Shown piece by piece: positions 36,521 through 45,352 of a stretch of 64,000 bases of DNA. Location: positions 372,001 through 436,000 of the forward strand of contig NZ_FOFG01000002.1 in NCBI RefSeq assembly GCF_900110915.1, given 5' to 3'. Numbering within the stretch: the first letter of the stretch is position 1; each line of letters begins with the position of its first letter. Source of the DNA: Faunimonas pinastri. Lineage in GTDB: Bacteria; Pseudomonadota; Alphaproteobacteria; Rhizobiales; Afifellaceae. The translations under genes were made by a program, and so were the position numbers. The notes beneath the pieces are model-generated. The model was given only the letters and a program-made list of their open reading frames with translations. It searched no databases and was not told the DNA's origin.

Positions 36521-36922
36521 ATGTCTGAGAACGATCGGCAGCGAAAGATCGAGCAACGGGCTTACGAGATCTGGGAGAGCGAGGGCCAGCCGCACGGCCG
36601 TCACGAGGAGCACTGGCTCCGGGCCAGCCACGAGCACGACCAGCCTTTGCATGTTCATACCGGCAGCTTCGAGGGCGACGGCGGGACGATCGTCTCGGCT
36701 GGTGCCATCCAGACTGCTTCCCGAACCCGGAAGACGAAGACAGTCGCTGAAGAAACCGGCAAGGCCGAACCGGCCCCCTCTCCGCGCAAGCGAGCCGGCC
36801 GCGCTTCCGGCACGGCCGCGATGGAAGCCAGCGCCACGAAGACCGAGACGGAGAGCGCCGCCGGCAAGCCCGCGCGAAAGACAACCGGCAAGCCCGCCAC
36901 CGAGGTGAAGGGCGGCGGCTGA
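36521..36922 (+). CDS. DUF2934 protein with Lys/Ala-rich tail
   Basis: 133 aa. The N-terminal DUF2934 motif is clear: RQRKIEQRAYEIWESEGQPH and GRHEEHWLRASHE. The rest (about residues 60-133) is low-complexity and basic: SRTRKTKTVAE, PRKRAGRASGT, KPARKTTGKPATEVKGGG, which suggests nucleic-acid contact, as in histone H1-like tails (inference). ATG 36521 is used; a TTG lies one codon before it. It follows a small gene by 20 bp. Confidence 0.8.
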   Translation: MSENDRQRKIEQRAYEIWESEGQPHGRHEEHWLRASHEHDQPLHVHTGSFEGDGGTIVSAGAIQTASRTRKTKTVAEETGKAEPAPSPRKRAGRASGTAAMEASATKTETESAAGKPARKTTGKPATEVKGGG

Positions 36923-37131
36923 ACGGCCCTGCCGCCCGGATCGTCGGGCGAGTTCACGCTCGCATAGCGGGAACTTGACCGCTCCGTTTACAAATATGCG
37001 TTTGCGTTTGCCTGGAAGTTTGGGCACCAAGAAGCACGCTCTGGAGACGGAAGGCTGTTCGCAGCCCCGCCGGGCGTGCCGGACCGTCTGAAGCGGTGCT
37101 TGCAGGCTCTTAAAAGGAAGCTGGGACAGTT

Positions 37132-37518
37132 ATGGCAAGGCAGCCCAACTCGGTCGACGCCTATGTCGGAAGCCGAATTCGTGCCCGTCGACGGGTTCTC
37201 GACCTCACGCAGGAAGCCATCGGCGACAAGGTCGGGGTCACGTTCCAGCAGATTCAGAAATACGAAACAGGCACCAATCGCGTCGGCGCCAGCCGCTTGG
37301 CGCAGCTCGCCCAGGTGATGGACGTGCCGATTTCCTACTTTTTCCCGGACGCGGAAGAAGGTGCTGCCGCTGAGGCGCTGGACGCCCTGCCCGCCGACGA
37401 CATGGCAAGCCTGTGCCGCGCCTTCTCTTCGATCGACGATCCGAGCCTACGCCGCGAGATCCTGAGCTTCGTGGAAACGCTGTCGGCCAGCCGCCAGTCG
37501 CAGGATTCCGGCCGCTAG
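37132..37518 (+). CDS. XRE-family HTH regulator (PraR/NtrR-like)
   Basis: 128 aa. VDAYVGSRIRARRRVLDLTQ then EAIGDKVGVTFQQIQKYETG and TNRVGASRLAQLAQVMDVP form the HTH; the FQQIQKYEKGxNRVGASRL text is characteristic of rhizobial regulators such as PraR and its relatives. ISYFFPD follows, then a Glu/Ala-rich linker and a helical C-terminus. Likely binds DNA as a dimer to control surface or stress genes; no target site was identified. Confidence 0.88.
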   Translation: MARQPNSVDAYVGSRIRARRRVLDLTQEAIGDKVGVTFQQIQKYETGTNRVGASRLAQLAQVMDVPISYFFPDAEEGAAAEALDALPADDMASLCRAFSSIDDPSLRREILSFVETLSASRQSQDSGR

Positions 37519-37605
37519 TCTCGCCGGCCTTTCTCCGGGCCGTCGTAGCGCTCGCAATCCGACCCCGGCGCGCGTAGAACGGCTCGGTTCCTCTTTCGAA
37601 GCGCC

Positions 37606-39039
37606 ATGCAGACCTCCTCCAGAAGCCCGGTTCTTGCTCCGCTGGTCGTCGCCGGCTCCTCCTTCATGGAGAACCTCGACGGCACGGTGATCGCGACCGC
37701 GCTGCCGCAGATGGCGCATTCCTTCGGAGCGAGCGCCGTTTCGCTCAGCATCGGCGTCACCGCCTATCTTCTCACGGTGGCGGTCTTCATTCCGATCAGC
37801 GGCTGGATGGCCGACCGCTTCGGCGCACGCACCGTGTTCGCCAGCGCCATCGCGATCTTCACCCTGGCCTCAGCTCTCTGCGGCTTCAGCAATTCGCTCT
37901 GGTCCTTTACCGCCGCACGGATCCTGCAGGGCGTGGGCGGCTCCATGATGCTGCCGGTCGGCCGGATCGTGGTGATGCGAACCGCCGGCAAGCAGGACCT
38001 GATGCGCGCCATCGCGACGATCACCTGGCCGGCGCTGATCGCGCCCGTTCTCGGTCCGCCGCTCGGCGGCTTCATCACGACCTACGCGTCCTGGCGCTGG
38101 ATCTTCTTCCTGAACCTGCCGCTCGGGATCGTCGCACTCACCTTGGTTCTCTTCATCATCCGCAACGAGCGGACGGATGCGCGGAAGCCATTCGATCTCA
38201 GGGGCTTCCTGCTGACGGCCGCCGCCCTCGCGCTCATGATGTACGGGCTGGACCTCAGCGGCCGCGCCGCTTCCGGTTGGCTGCTGCCGCTCGCGATCGT
38301 CGCCGTGGGGCTCGCGATCGGCATCGTCGCCGTGCGGCATGCGCTCGCCCGGCCGCAGCCCATCGTCTCGCTCCGGCCCGTGCGGATTCAGACGTTCACG
38401 ATCTCCTCGGTCACGGGGGGAACCCTGTTCCGCGTGACGGTGGGCGCCACACCGGTGCTGCTGCCGCTGATGTTCCAGATTGGCTTCGGCATGGATGCGT
38501 TCCGCTCCGGCCTGCTGGTCCTGTTCTATGCCGGCGGCAACCTGGCGATGAAGACCGTGACCACGCGGACGCTGCGACTTTTCGGCTTCCGCAACGTGCT
38601 CGTCGTCAACTCCGCGGCGGTGGCGCTGTCGCTGATCGTCTTCGCGTTTTTCAGGCCCGCCTTCCCCGCCGCCCTGATGGCAGTCCTGCTTTTCGCCGGC
38701 GGGCTGGCGCGATCCCTGCAATTCACGTCGCTGAACACGCTTGCCTTCGCCGATATCGGCCCCAAGGACACCAGCGACGCCTCAACCCTCTACGCCATGG
38801 TGCAGCAGATCGCCTTCGGCATGGGTGCGGCTCTGGCGGCCGTTCTGGTCAACGTCTCGCAGGCCGCGCGCGGCGCAGCCGTGCCCGATTTTTCGGATTT
38901 CCGCACGGCATTCCTCGCCTTGGCGCTGATCGTGGCGATCTCGGTGCTGTTCTTCCTGAGGCTCCGGCCGGATGCGGGGTCGGAGGTGAGCAGCCATCGG
39001 CCCGCCCGCTCCGTCGCGAGACCTGCCGCCGGGGAGTAG
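37606..39039 (+). CDS. MFS exporter, DHA2 (EmrB/QacA) type
   Basis: 477 aa with about fourteen helices. SSFMENLDGTVIATALPQMA carries the D-x-T-V-x-A-LP motif of DHA2 drug:H+ antiporters; GWMADRFGARTVFASAIAIF is the loop 2-3 motif A, and GPPLGGFITTYASWRWIFFL is motif C with the exporter GP-xGG pattern. No EmrA-like partner is next to it. Function: likely export of toxic compounds. Confidence 0.9.
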   Translation: MQTSSRSPVLAPLVVAGSSFMENLDGTVIATALPQMAHSFGASAVSLSIGVTAYLLTVAVFIPISGWMADRFGARTVFASAIAIFTLASALCGFSNSLWSFTAARILQGVGGSMMLPVGRIVVMRTAGKQDLMRAIATITWPALIAPVLGPPLGGFITTYASWRWIFFLNLPLGIVALTLVLFIIRNERTDARKPFDLRGFLLTAAALALMMYGLDLSGRAASGWLLPLAIVAVGLAIGIVAVRHALARPQPIVSLRPVRIQTFTISSVTGGTLFRVTVGATPVLLPLMFQIGFGMDAFRSGLLVLFYAGGNLAMKTVTTRTLRLFGFRNVLVVNSAAVALSLIVFAFFRPAFPAALMAVLLFAGGLARSLQFTSLNTLAFADIGPKDTSDASTLYAMVQQIAFGMGAALAAVLVNVSQAARGAAVPDFSDFRTAFLALALIVAISVLFFLRLRPDAGSEVSSHRPARSVARPAAGE

Positions 39040-39109
39040 GCGGGCGTCCGCCGGGAACTTCGGCGCATCCTGCCGATTGTTCAGGCAAGCAAACGCTGGA
39101 GGCCCTTCC

Positions 39110-39541
39110 GTGAAGACCTTTACCGCATTCCTGATCTCGGCCACCGTTCTCGGCGGCTCGTCGTTTTCCGTGCAGGCTGGCGCGGCGGAAGCCGGCTCCG
39201 CCGCCCGTCTTGCCGCCCCCATCGTCAAGGTTCAGGCCGTCGAGCCTTTCGACGATCTCGGCCGGCCGGACCATGGCCCCGCCGACGCCAATGTCGGGGC
39301 GCCGAGCCCCATCGCCGGTCCGCCCCCGAATGACCCACGTGCCAACCAGGTGCCGGACTATTCCGGCGGTGAGGTCGCCGGCGTACCCGGCGCGGTGGAA
39401 GCGCCGACGTCCCGGGCGGCTCCTTCGGTCAGGACGGCTCCTTCCGTCAAGATGGCCCCTTCCGCAAAGTGCCGCACCGTCCATGTGAAGAAGCACACGG
39501 CATCCGGCACGGTGACCCAGAGCGTCAAACGCTGCGATTGA
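39110..39541 (+). CDS. Secreted hypothetical protein with APS repeats and a Cys-bounded basic tail
   Basis: 143 aa starting at GTG 39110. A signal peptide is visible (FTAFLISATVLGGSSFSVQA). The middle is Pro/Gly/Asp-rich (GRPDHGPADANVGAPSPIAG), then short repeats AAPSVRTAPSVKMAPSAK, and a basic C-terminus CRTVHVKKHTASGTVTQSVK ending in RCD, where two Cys could close a loop. No family recognised. Its last 17 bp overlap the convergent gene on the other strand. Confidence 0.55.
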   Translation: MKTFTAFLISATVLGGSSFSVQAGAAEAGSAARLAAPIVKVQAVEPFDDLGRPDHGPADANVGAPSPIAGPPPNDPRANQVPDYSGGEVAGVPGAVEAPTSRAAPSVRTAPSVKMAPSAKCRTVHVKKHTASGTVTQSVKRCD

Positions 39542-41282
39542 GCGAGGCGAGCAGGCGCCCGGCATAGAAGACCCGGCGCCGCTCCAGCCTGACCTGCTCC
39601 TCGGGCCAGCCGGACAGAGCTCCCGCGGCCATGGCATAGCTGCCGGTCTGGAAGGCCAGGTAACAGGGCCGGAGCAGCCGGAGAAGATCGCGGTCGACCG
39701 GCCGCCCGTCGGCTCCCTCGACCTGAGCGATCACGCTCTCCGTCTCTGCTTCCGACATATCGAACTCGATGGCCGCGCCCGCCACGTCCCAGGCGATATC
39801 CTGACATCCCACGAGGTCGTGGGCGCGACAATGGTCGCTGCCGTCCGTCTTCAGGACGCGGCCGTCCGGGGTCACCAGCCATTCCCAGGGTTGCAGGCGA
39901 TTGTCCGTCTGCACGCGGAAAACGCGAGCCTCCAGCGCCGCCAGATCGTCGGCTGGAAGCTGAAGCCGTGGCGCCGTCCCGAAGGTTTCCGCCGCATTGT
40001 GGTTGGTCATCTCGACCAGCGCCTCCAGGGAGGCCCCCGGCGAAGACGGAGCTGTGAGATGGCGCGCCCGCCAGCCGAGATAGCGGTTGATATGACGAAT
40101 GAGCGCCGGGCGGGCGATGCCCGCGTCGGCGAGCGGCCGTGCGTCGTCCAGCCAGCGTGACACGACGAAGCCATGCCTGAAACCCGCGACTTCCGGCCCG
40201 AAGCCCGCCTCCTGCATCGCACGCGCAACGTCGAAAGCGCGCTCTCCTTCCCGGCCGAGGCCCGAGAACTTCAGCAGCCACGTGCCGCTCGCGCTCCGCA
40301 GCAGGAACTTCAGCCGCTCCTGATGCGCATGCGCCGGCGGCCAAGCAGCCTCGCCGGCATAGGAATGATGCCGCCAGCCGCCGCCGGAGATCTCCTCCAG
40401 CGGTGCGACCGCTTCGCCGGTGAGATCCCGCACCCAGCCCGCGAGGTCGTGGGCGGGATCGGCCCCGTTCAAGCACAGCTGGCGGAAGTCCGTCGTCAGG
40501 CGCTTTGCCCGACTCCAGCGTTCACGATGACGATCGGATGCCTGCGGACCCAATTCGCCGGAATGGCTTGGGAAGAAAACGGTCCTCTCGGGCGCGACGC
40601 CATGATCTTCCAGAAAGTCGGCAACCGACCCGAAGGAACTGCCGGAAAGCCCCGGCCCCTCGTCCACGATCGCGAAGCAGGCTTCCGGGCCGGCCAGCAG
40701 GCTGCGCCGGAGCTCCGGCGAAAGAGTGAGTTCGCGCTGGAAGGGATGGCCGCCGGGCCGCACCGTTACGGGTAGCGGCGCGCCAGCGGCCGCGGCGACC
40801 ACGGCCGAGAGCCCCGCGCCGATGCTGCGGATGCCGATCACGCGGACCCGCTCTCCCCGCAATTCGGCGGCGCTCAGGCAATAGGCCTCGGGATAAAGCG
40901 CATAGAAGGCGTGTCCCTCGCCGAGCTTTACATGGATGCTGGCCGGCAGATCCATTTCCGCGAGCCGGCTGAATCTTGCAGCGGGCAGCACGCCCCGGTG
41001 GGCGAAACCGCTGTCCCAGGAGCACCGCATCGCTTCCGCCAGTCCTTGCGCGGCGGCGAGCGCGAGATCGGCCGCTTCCGAGCGGCGATCCTCGCCGTCG
41101 TCGGACATCGCGTGATCGGCAAGCCCCTGCGCCAGTTCGCCGGTCTCGATCAGCAGCGCCACGAGGTGTTGATGGCGAAGAATGCCCGGCTCCTCCAGCC
41201 CCAGTGCGTACAGCCGCTGTCGAAGATCGCCCAGCTTCTCCCGCGTATCCTCGTCCCAGGAAAGGTCGCCATAGACCAGCAT
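39525..41282 (-). CDS. Predicted phosphoribosyltransferase-like / kinase-like fusion protein
   Basis: 585 aa, soluble. The N-terminal half looks like a phosphoribosyltransferase-type fold: RVRVIGIRSIGAGLSAVVAA (about 146-163) matches the first loop, and ACFAIVDEGPGLSGSSFGSV (about 201-220) sits where the PRPP-binding acidic pair and loop (DD/DE then TGGT) are found, followed by GVAPERTVFFPSHSGELG. The C-terminal half (about 310-560) resembles aminoglycoside/choline-type kinases: GTWLLKFSGLGREGERAFDV, FVVSRWLDD, LQPWEWLVTPDGRVLKTDGS and CQDIAWDVAGAAIEFDM with likely Mg-binding Asp residues. Such a two-domain architecture may hint at a nucleotide- or base-modifying pathway. I do not recognise a named family; both domain calls are by eye. 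Confidence 0.55.
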   Translation of the reverse strand: MLVYGDLSWDEDTREKLGDLRQRLYALGLEEPGILRHQHLVALLIETGELAQGLADHAMSDDGEDRRSEAADLALAAAQGLAEAMRCSWDSGFAHRGVLPAARFSRLAEMDLPASIHVKLGEGHAFYALYPEAYCLSAAELRGERVRVIGIRSIGAGLSAVVAAAAGAPLPVTVRPGGHPFQRELTLSPELRRSLLAGPEACFAIVDEGPGLSGSSFGSVADFLEDHGVAPERTVFFPSHSGELGPQASDRHRERWSRAKRLTTDFRQLCLNGADPAHDLAGWVRDLTGEAVAPLEEISGGGWRHHSYAGEAAWPPAHAHQERLKFLLRSASGTWLLKFSGLGREGERAFDVARAMQEAGFGPEVAGFRHGFVVSRWLDDARPLADAGIARPALIRHINRYLGWRARHLTAPSSPGASLEALVEMTNHNAAETFGTAPRLQLPADDLAALEARVFRVQTDNRLQPWEWLVTPDGRVLKTDGSDHCRAHDLVGCQDIAWDVAGAAIEFDMSEAETESVIAQVEGADGRPVDRDLLRLLRPCYLAFQTGSYAMAAGALSGWPEEQVRLERRRVFYAGRLLASLNRSV

Positions 41283-41520
41283 CAGGTGGCCCGCCCTTGC
41301 GGCGTGCGAAAACGCAGATCGACGGATGAATCGAATTCCATCGCCTCTGAATGCCGAAACTCAGGCTTTGTTCAACCTGTCCGACGGGAGCGCGGCGGGT
41401 GGCTTCCGCTCAGAGGCGAGATTCGGTATGTCCCTTGCCTGCCGCAATCCGGCTATAGCTTGTCGCCGACCCGAGTTGATCCTTCCAGACCAAGCATCCC
41501 CATCAGCGCGAGAACATCGA

Positions 41521-43119
41521 ATGCCAGCATTGACCCGCCGGGAAACCCTGACCGCTCTTTCGTCGCTCGCGCTTCTCGGCCTGCTGCCGCCTTGGATGAG
41601 CAAGGCCTTCGCGGCGGACCCGACCGCGACGCCGGAAAACGCACTCCTGGAGATGAGCGCTCCCGAGCCTTTCTCGTTCGATCTCGTGAAGAAGCAGGCG
41701 GCGGATCTCGCGACCAAGCCCTGGGTCGATCCACGCTCGCCCTATTCCGCGATCCTGGAACAGATCGACTACGACGCCTTCCAGAAGATCATCTGGAAGC
41801 GCGACCACAGCCTCTTCATCAATGACGGCGAGGCGGATCCGGTCCAGCTCTTCCATCTCGGCCGCTACTTCCAGGAGCCCTGCACGATCTCCCTGGTGGA
41901 AGGCGATCAGTCGCGCCGGATCGTCTACCGCAAGGATTATTTCGACATGCCGGACGACCATGTCGCACGGCAGCTGCCCGACAACATCGGTTATTCCGGC
42001 TTCCGCGTCATGTCGCAGGACCAGACCACGGACTGGCTGGCCTTCCTCGGCGCCGCCTACTTCCGCGCGTCCGGGGCGCTCGACCAGTACGGCCTTTCCG
42101 CGCGCGCCATCGCCATCGACACCGCCATGCCGACGCCCGAGGAATTCCCGCGCTTCACCGCCTTCTGGCTGGAGGCCTCGCCCGACGAGAAGGAACGCGT
42201 GATCATCAACGCCCTCGTCGACGGCCCGAGCATCAGCGGCGCCCTCCGCATGGATTGCACCAAGAGCGACCGCGTGGTCATGGACATCGAGTGCGCGCTT
42301 TATCCGCGCAAGCCGATCGCGCGGCTGGGCGTCGCCCCGCTCACCAGCATGTTCTGGTTCGACGAACTGAACCACCGGCAGTCGTTGGACTGGCGCCCCG
42401 AGATCCACGATTCCGACGGGCTCGCGCTTTGGACGGGCACCGGCGAGCGGCTCTGGCGCCCGCTGAACAATCCTCCGCGCGTGATGACCAACAGCTATAT
42501 CGACGAGAACCCGAAGGGTTTCGGGCTGCTGCAACGCGACCGGGATTTCGATCACTACCAGGACGATGGCGTCTGGTACGACAAGCGCCCGACCGTCTGG
42601 GTCGAGCCCCTTGGCGATTGGGGCAAGGGTTCGGTCCAGCTCGTCGAGATCCCGACGGACGACGAGATTCACGACAACATCGTTCTCTACTGGGTCCCGG
42701 AGGGCAATGTCGCGCCGGGCCGGGAGCTGAACTACAAGTACCGGCTGCACTGGGTCAAGGACGAGCCCTATCCCTCGCCCCTCGGCCGCGTCGCGGAGAG
42801 CTTCTTCGGTGTGGGCGGCAATCCCGGCCAGCCCCGGCCGGCCAACACGACCAAGTTCGTGGTGGATTTCACCGGAGACAAGCTGGACGGGCTCACCCGC
42901 AAGGATCTGGACGCTGTGGTCACGGTATCCCGCGGCACGGTCGCGAACACCGCGGCCTATCCGATCGTCGGCAGGAAGAACGCGATCCGCGCCACGTTCG
43001 ACGTCGTGGCGGAGGGCTCCGATCCCCTGGATATCCGCATGTATGTGCGGCGCGGCGCCGACGCGATGACGGAAACCTGGACGTCGCAGTTCTTCCCGCC
43101 AGCGCCTCCGCTCTGATCC
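41521..43119 (+). CDS. opgG: Periplasmic glucan biosynthesis protein, OpgG/OpgD family
   Basis: 532 aa. Family blocks: FSFDLVKKQAADLATKPWVD, IDYDAFQKIIWKRDHSLF, YFQEPCTISLVEGDQSRRIV, IGYSGFRVMSQ and WIEPL-like WVEPLGDWGKGSVQLVEIPT with PGRELNYKYRLHW. It takes part in periplasmic beta-glucan backbone synthesis. The N-terminus TRRETLTALSSLALLGLLPP is a twin-arginine type signal (RRETL), as in OpgD rather than the Sec-type OpgG; either gene name could apply. No opgH glycosyltransferase is next to it. Start ATG 41521 is used because the signal begins there. Confidence 0.9.
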
Positions 43120-43135
43120 GGTCTGATCGGATCAG
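43113..43135 (+). terminator. Hairpin overlapping the opgG stop
   Basis: CTGATCCG, loop GTCTGAT, CGGATCAG followed by ATTTA. Eight perfect pairs, starting inside the last codons of opgG. A second hairpin GGGCCGG/CCGGCCC lies at 43185-43206. Confidence 0.55.
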
Positions 43136-43354
43136 ATTTAAGAAGGCCAAGGGCGCACCTTCCCGTTCGACCGAATGGACGACCGGGCCGGCGACAAGTC
43201 CGGCCCCACCCCGCGCGCCTTGGATGCGCCCCCATGGGGGGATGCGCCCAAGTGCTCTTTCCCGTCTGCCAGACTTGCCTCCCCGTGCCGGCGCGGTCAT
43301 GGTCGCCGGACGCGCGGGGTGCCGAACCGCCGGATTGATCGGAGCCGCCGGAGA

Positions 43355-44116
43355 ATGACCAAGATTGCCATCCTCGCCAGCGACGCTCCGGATTCCCTGG
43401 CCGCGGCGCAAGAGATCCGCGCACGCTACGGCGAGGTGCCCCCCGACCAGGCCGATGTCGTGGTGGCGCTGGGTGGCGACGGCGTGATGCTGCAGGCCCT
43501 GCACGCCTTCATGAACACGGGCACTCCGATTTACGGGATGAATCGCGGTTCCGTCGGCTTTCTCATGAACGAGTACAAGCTGGAGGGCCTCTTCGATCGG
43601 ATCGCCGGGGCGCGGGCGGAATCGATCCATCCGCTCGACATGAACGTGACGACGGTGGACGGCGAACTCTTCACCGCGCGGGCGATCAACGAAGTCCACC
43701 TGCTGCGCCAATCCTATCAGGCGGCCAAGCTCCGGATCACCATCGACGGGCATGTGCGGATGGAAGAACTGATCTGCGACGGCATCCTGCTCGCGACGCC
43801 CGCCGGGTCGACCGCCTACAATCTTTCCGCGCACGGGCCGATCATCCCGATCAACGCGCCGCTGCTGGCGCTCACCCCGATCAGCCCGTTCCGCCCCCGC
43901 CACTGGCGCGGCGCTCTCCTGCCCAACCATGTGACGGTGACGATCACCTCGCTGGAGCACGAGAAGCGCCCGGTCAGCGCGGTTGCCGATCACATAGAGT
44001 GCAAGAGCGTGCGGGAGGTGGAGATCAAGCTCGATCGCGCGGTGGAATGCCGGATCATGTTCGACGCCCAGCATTCCTGGGACGAACGCATTCTCGCCGA
44101 GCAGTTTCGCTACTGA
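43355..44116 (+). CDS. nadK: NAD kinase
   Basis: 253 aa. DVVVALGGDGVMLQALHAFM (the GGDG motif), YGMNRGSVGFLMNEY, AINEVHLLR and ATPAGSTAYNLSAHGPIIPI are the four conserved NAD kinase blocks. It phosphorylates NAD to NADP in the cytoplasm. ATG 43355 has GGAG 9 bp upstream. Length is normal for the short alphaproteobacterial enzymes. It is convergent with the DUF2336 gene. Confidence 0.95.
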   Translation: MTKIAILASDAPDSLAAAQEIRARYGEVPPDQADVVVALGGDGVMLQALHAFMNTGTPIYGMNRGSVGFLMNEYKLEGLFDRIAGARAESIHPLDMNVTTVDGELFTARAINEVHLLRQSYQAAKLRITIDGHVRMEELICDGILLATPAGSTAYNLSAHGPIIPINAPLLALTPISPFRPRHWRGALLPNHVTVTITSLEHEKRPVSAVADHIECKSVREVEIKLDRAVECRIMFDAQHSWDERILAEQFRY

Positions 44117-44150
44117 GCTGCTGCCCGGCTTCTCAGGCGCTTCGAACGGC

Positions 44151-45290
44151 TCAGGCCGCCCGGATCAGTTGATGGGCGTAATCGCGCGCGGCGGAGCGTT
44201 TGGCGTCGCGGGCAAAGCGGCGGAGCAACGCCAGAAGCTCGTCGGCCTCGCGATCCGCCTGCCCCTCGTAGCGCGCCAGCACGGCTTCCACGAGAGCGGT
44301 GGCGCGGCGGTAATCGTTGTCGAGCTTGCCGTCCTTGAACGAGCCCAGCACGTCGAATGCGGCGGCCATCGCGGGAAAGACCTTCTGCGGCAACCGCGCC
44401 TTTTCCAGGAGCGCCTTGAGCGCACCGTTGCGGCCGGAGCCGATCAGGGCATGCACACGCGCCACCGGCGCGCCGGTCAGGCAGGCGATCGCTTCCTCGA
44501 AGAAGCTGACATGGCCGCTCGCCAGAGCGCGCATCAGCAGCGCCGGCGTGAGCTGGTCGGCGGTCACCAGCGATTGCACGAGAGCCGGCATGTCGGACGC
44601 GCCGGCGCCGAGCGCCATCTCCACGGTCGCCCTCTCCCGGGCGTCGCGGACGGTTTCGTCCGCGCGTTCCTCGGAGAGCCAATTGCGCTCGACCACGAAG
44701 CCGCGAAGCTGCCCGGCGAGGCGGGAAACCAGCGCCTGCCGGATCTCGATCGGCAGGCCGTCATGGGCGAGCAGCGCGTTGCGAATCGCGGGCACGTCGC
44801 CGTGCCGTTCCACGATGCGATCGAGCGACGCTCGGGTGAGCCGCGCACCTTCGTTCAGGATCAGTTGCAGGCACGCATCCGCGCCGCCGACCTCGGCCAG
44901 GGCGGCCGACAACATGCGGGAAACCACGGGCCGACGGGCAATCGCCTCGCGGAGGGGTTCGCTCTTGCCGCCGATAAGGTCGACCAGTTCACTGTCCAGC
45001 AACACGGGCGAACGCGCCGCCACGATGCAGGCGATGCGGGGCTGGTCGCCGGCGAGCGACAGGATGATATGATGCGGCGAGCGATCGGAATCCGCGAGCG
45101 CGGTTGCCAGGTTTAGCCGAATCTCCGGCGACGGATCGTCGAGAAGCAGCGTCATCGCGGCTTCCATGCCGTCGCGCTCATTATCGGACAGCGGCGCGTG
45201 CAGGAAGGCGCGAGCCATGTCCTGCGCGGCCTCGGAACGCCGACCGACAGACGCGGTCTGGGTCCACTGAAGGAAACGCTCGACGATCAT
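44151..45290 (-). CDS. DUF2336 protein
   Basis: 379 aa, helical repeat protein. AAMTLLLDDPSPEIRLNLAT and NLATALADSDRSPHHIILSL with LAGDQPRIACIVAARSPVLL are the DUF2336 N-terminal blocks, like HEAT-type repeats; the rest alternates helices. The family is frequent in alphaproteobacteria; a regulatory or scaffold role has been suggested for some members, but no activity is certain. ATG 45290 is used; a TTG lies 9 bp upstream. Confidence 0.88.
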   Translation of the reverse strand: MIVERFLQWTQTASVGRRSEAAQDMARAFLHAPLSDNERDGMEAAMTLLLDDPSPEIRLNLATALADSDRSPHHIILSLAGDQPRIACIVAARSPVLLDSELVDLIGGKSEPLREAIARRPVVSRMLSAALAEVGGADACLQLILNEGARLTRASLDRIVERHGDVPAIRNALLAHDGLPIEIRQALVSRLAGQLRGFVVERNWLSEERADETVRDARERATVEMALGAGASDMPALVQSLVTADQLTPALLMRALASGHVSFFEEAIACLTGAPVARVHALIGSGRNGALKALLEKARLPQKVFPAMAAAFDVLGSFKDGKLDNDYRRATALVEAVLARYEGQADREADELLALLRRFARDAKRSAARDYAHQLIRAA

Positions 45291-45352
45291 GGACAGCAAC
45301 TCCCGGCAAAAAATCGCTTTAACGGAAGGTGCACGAGGAGGCTTAAGGATTG

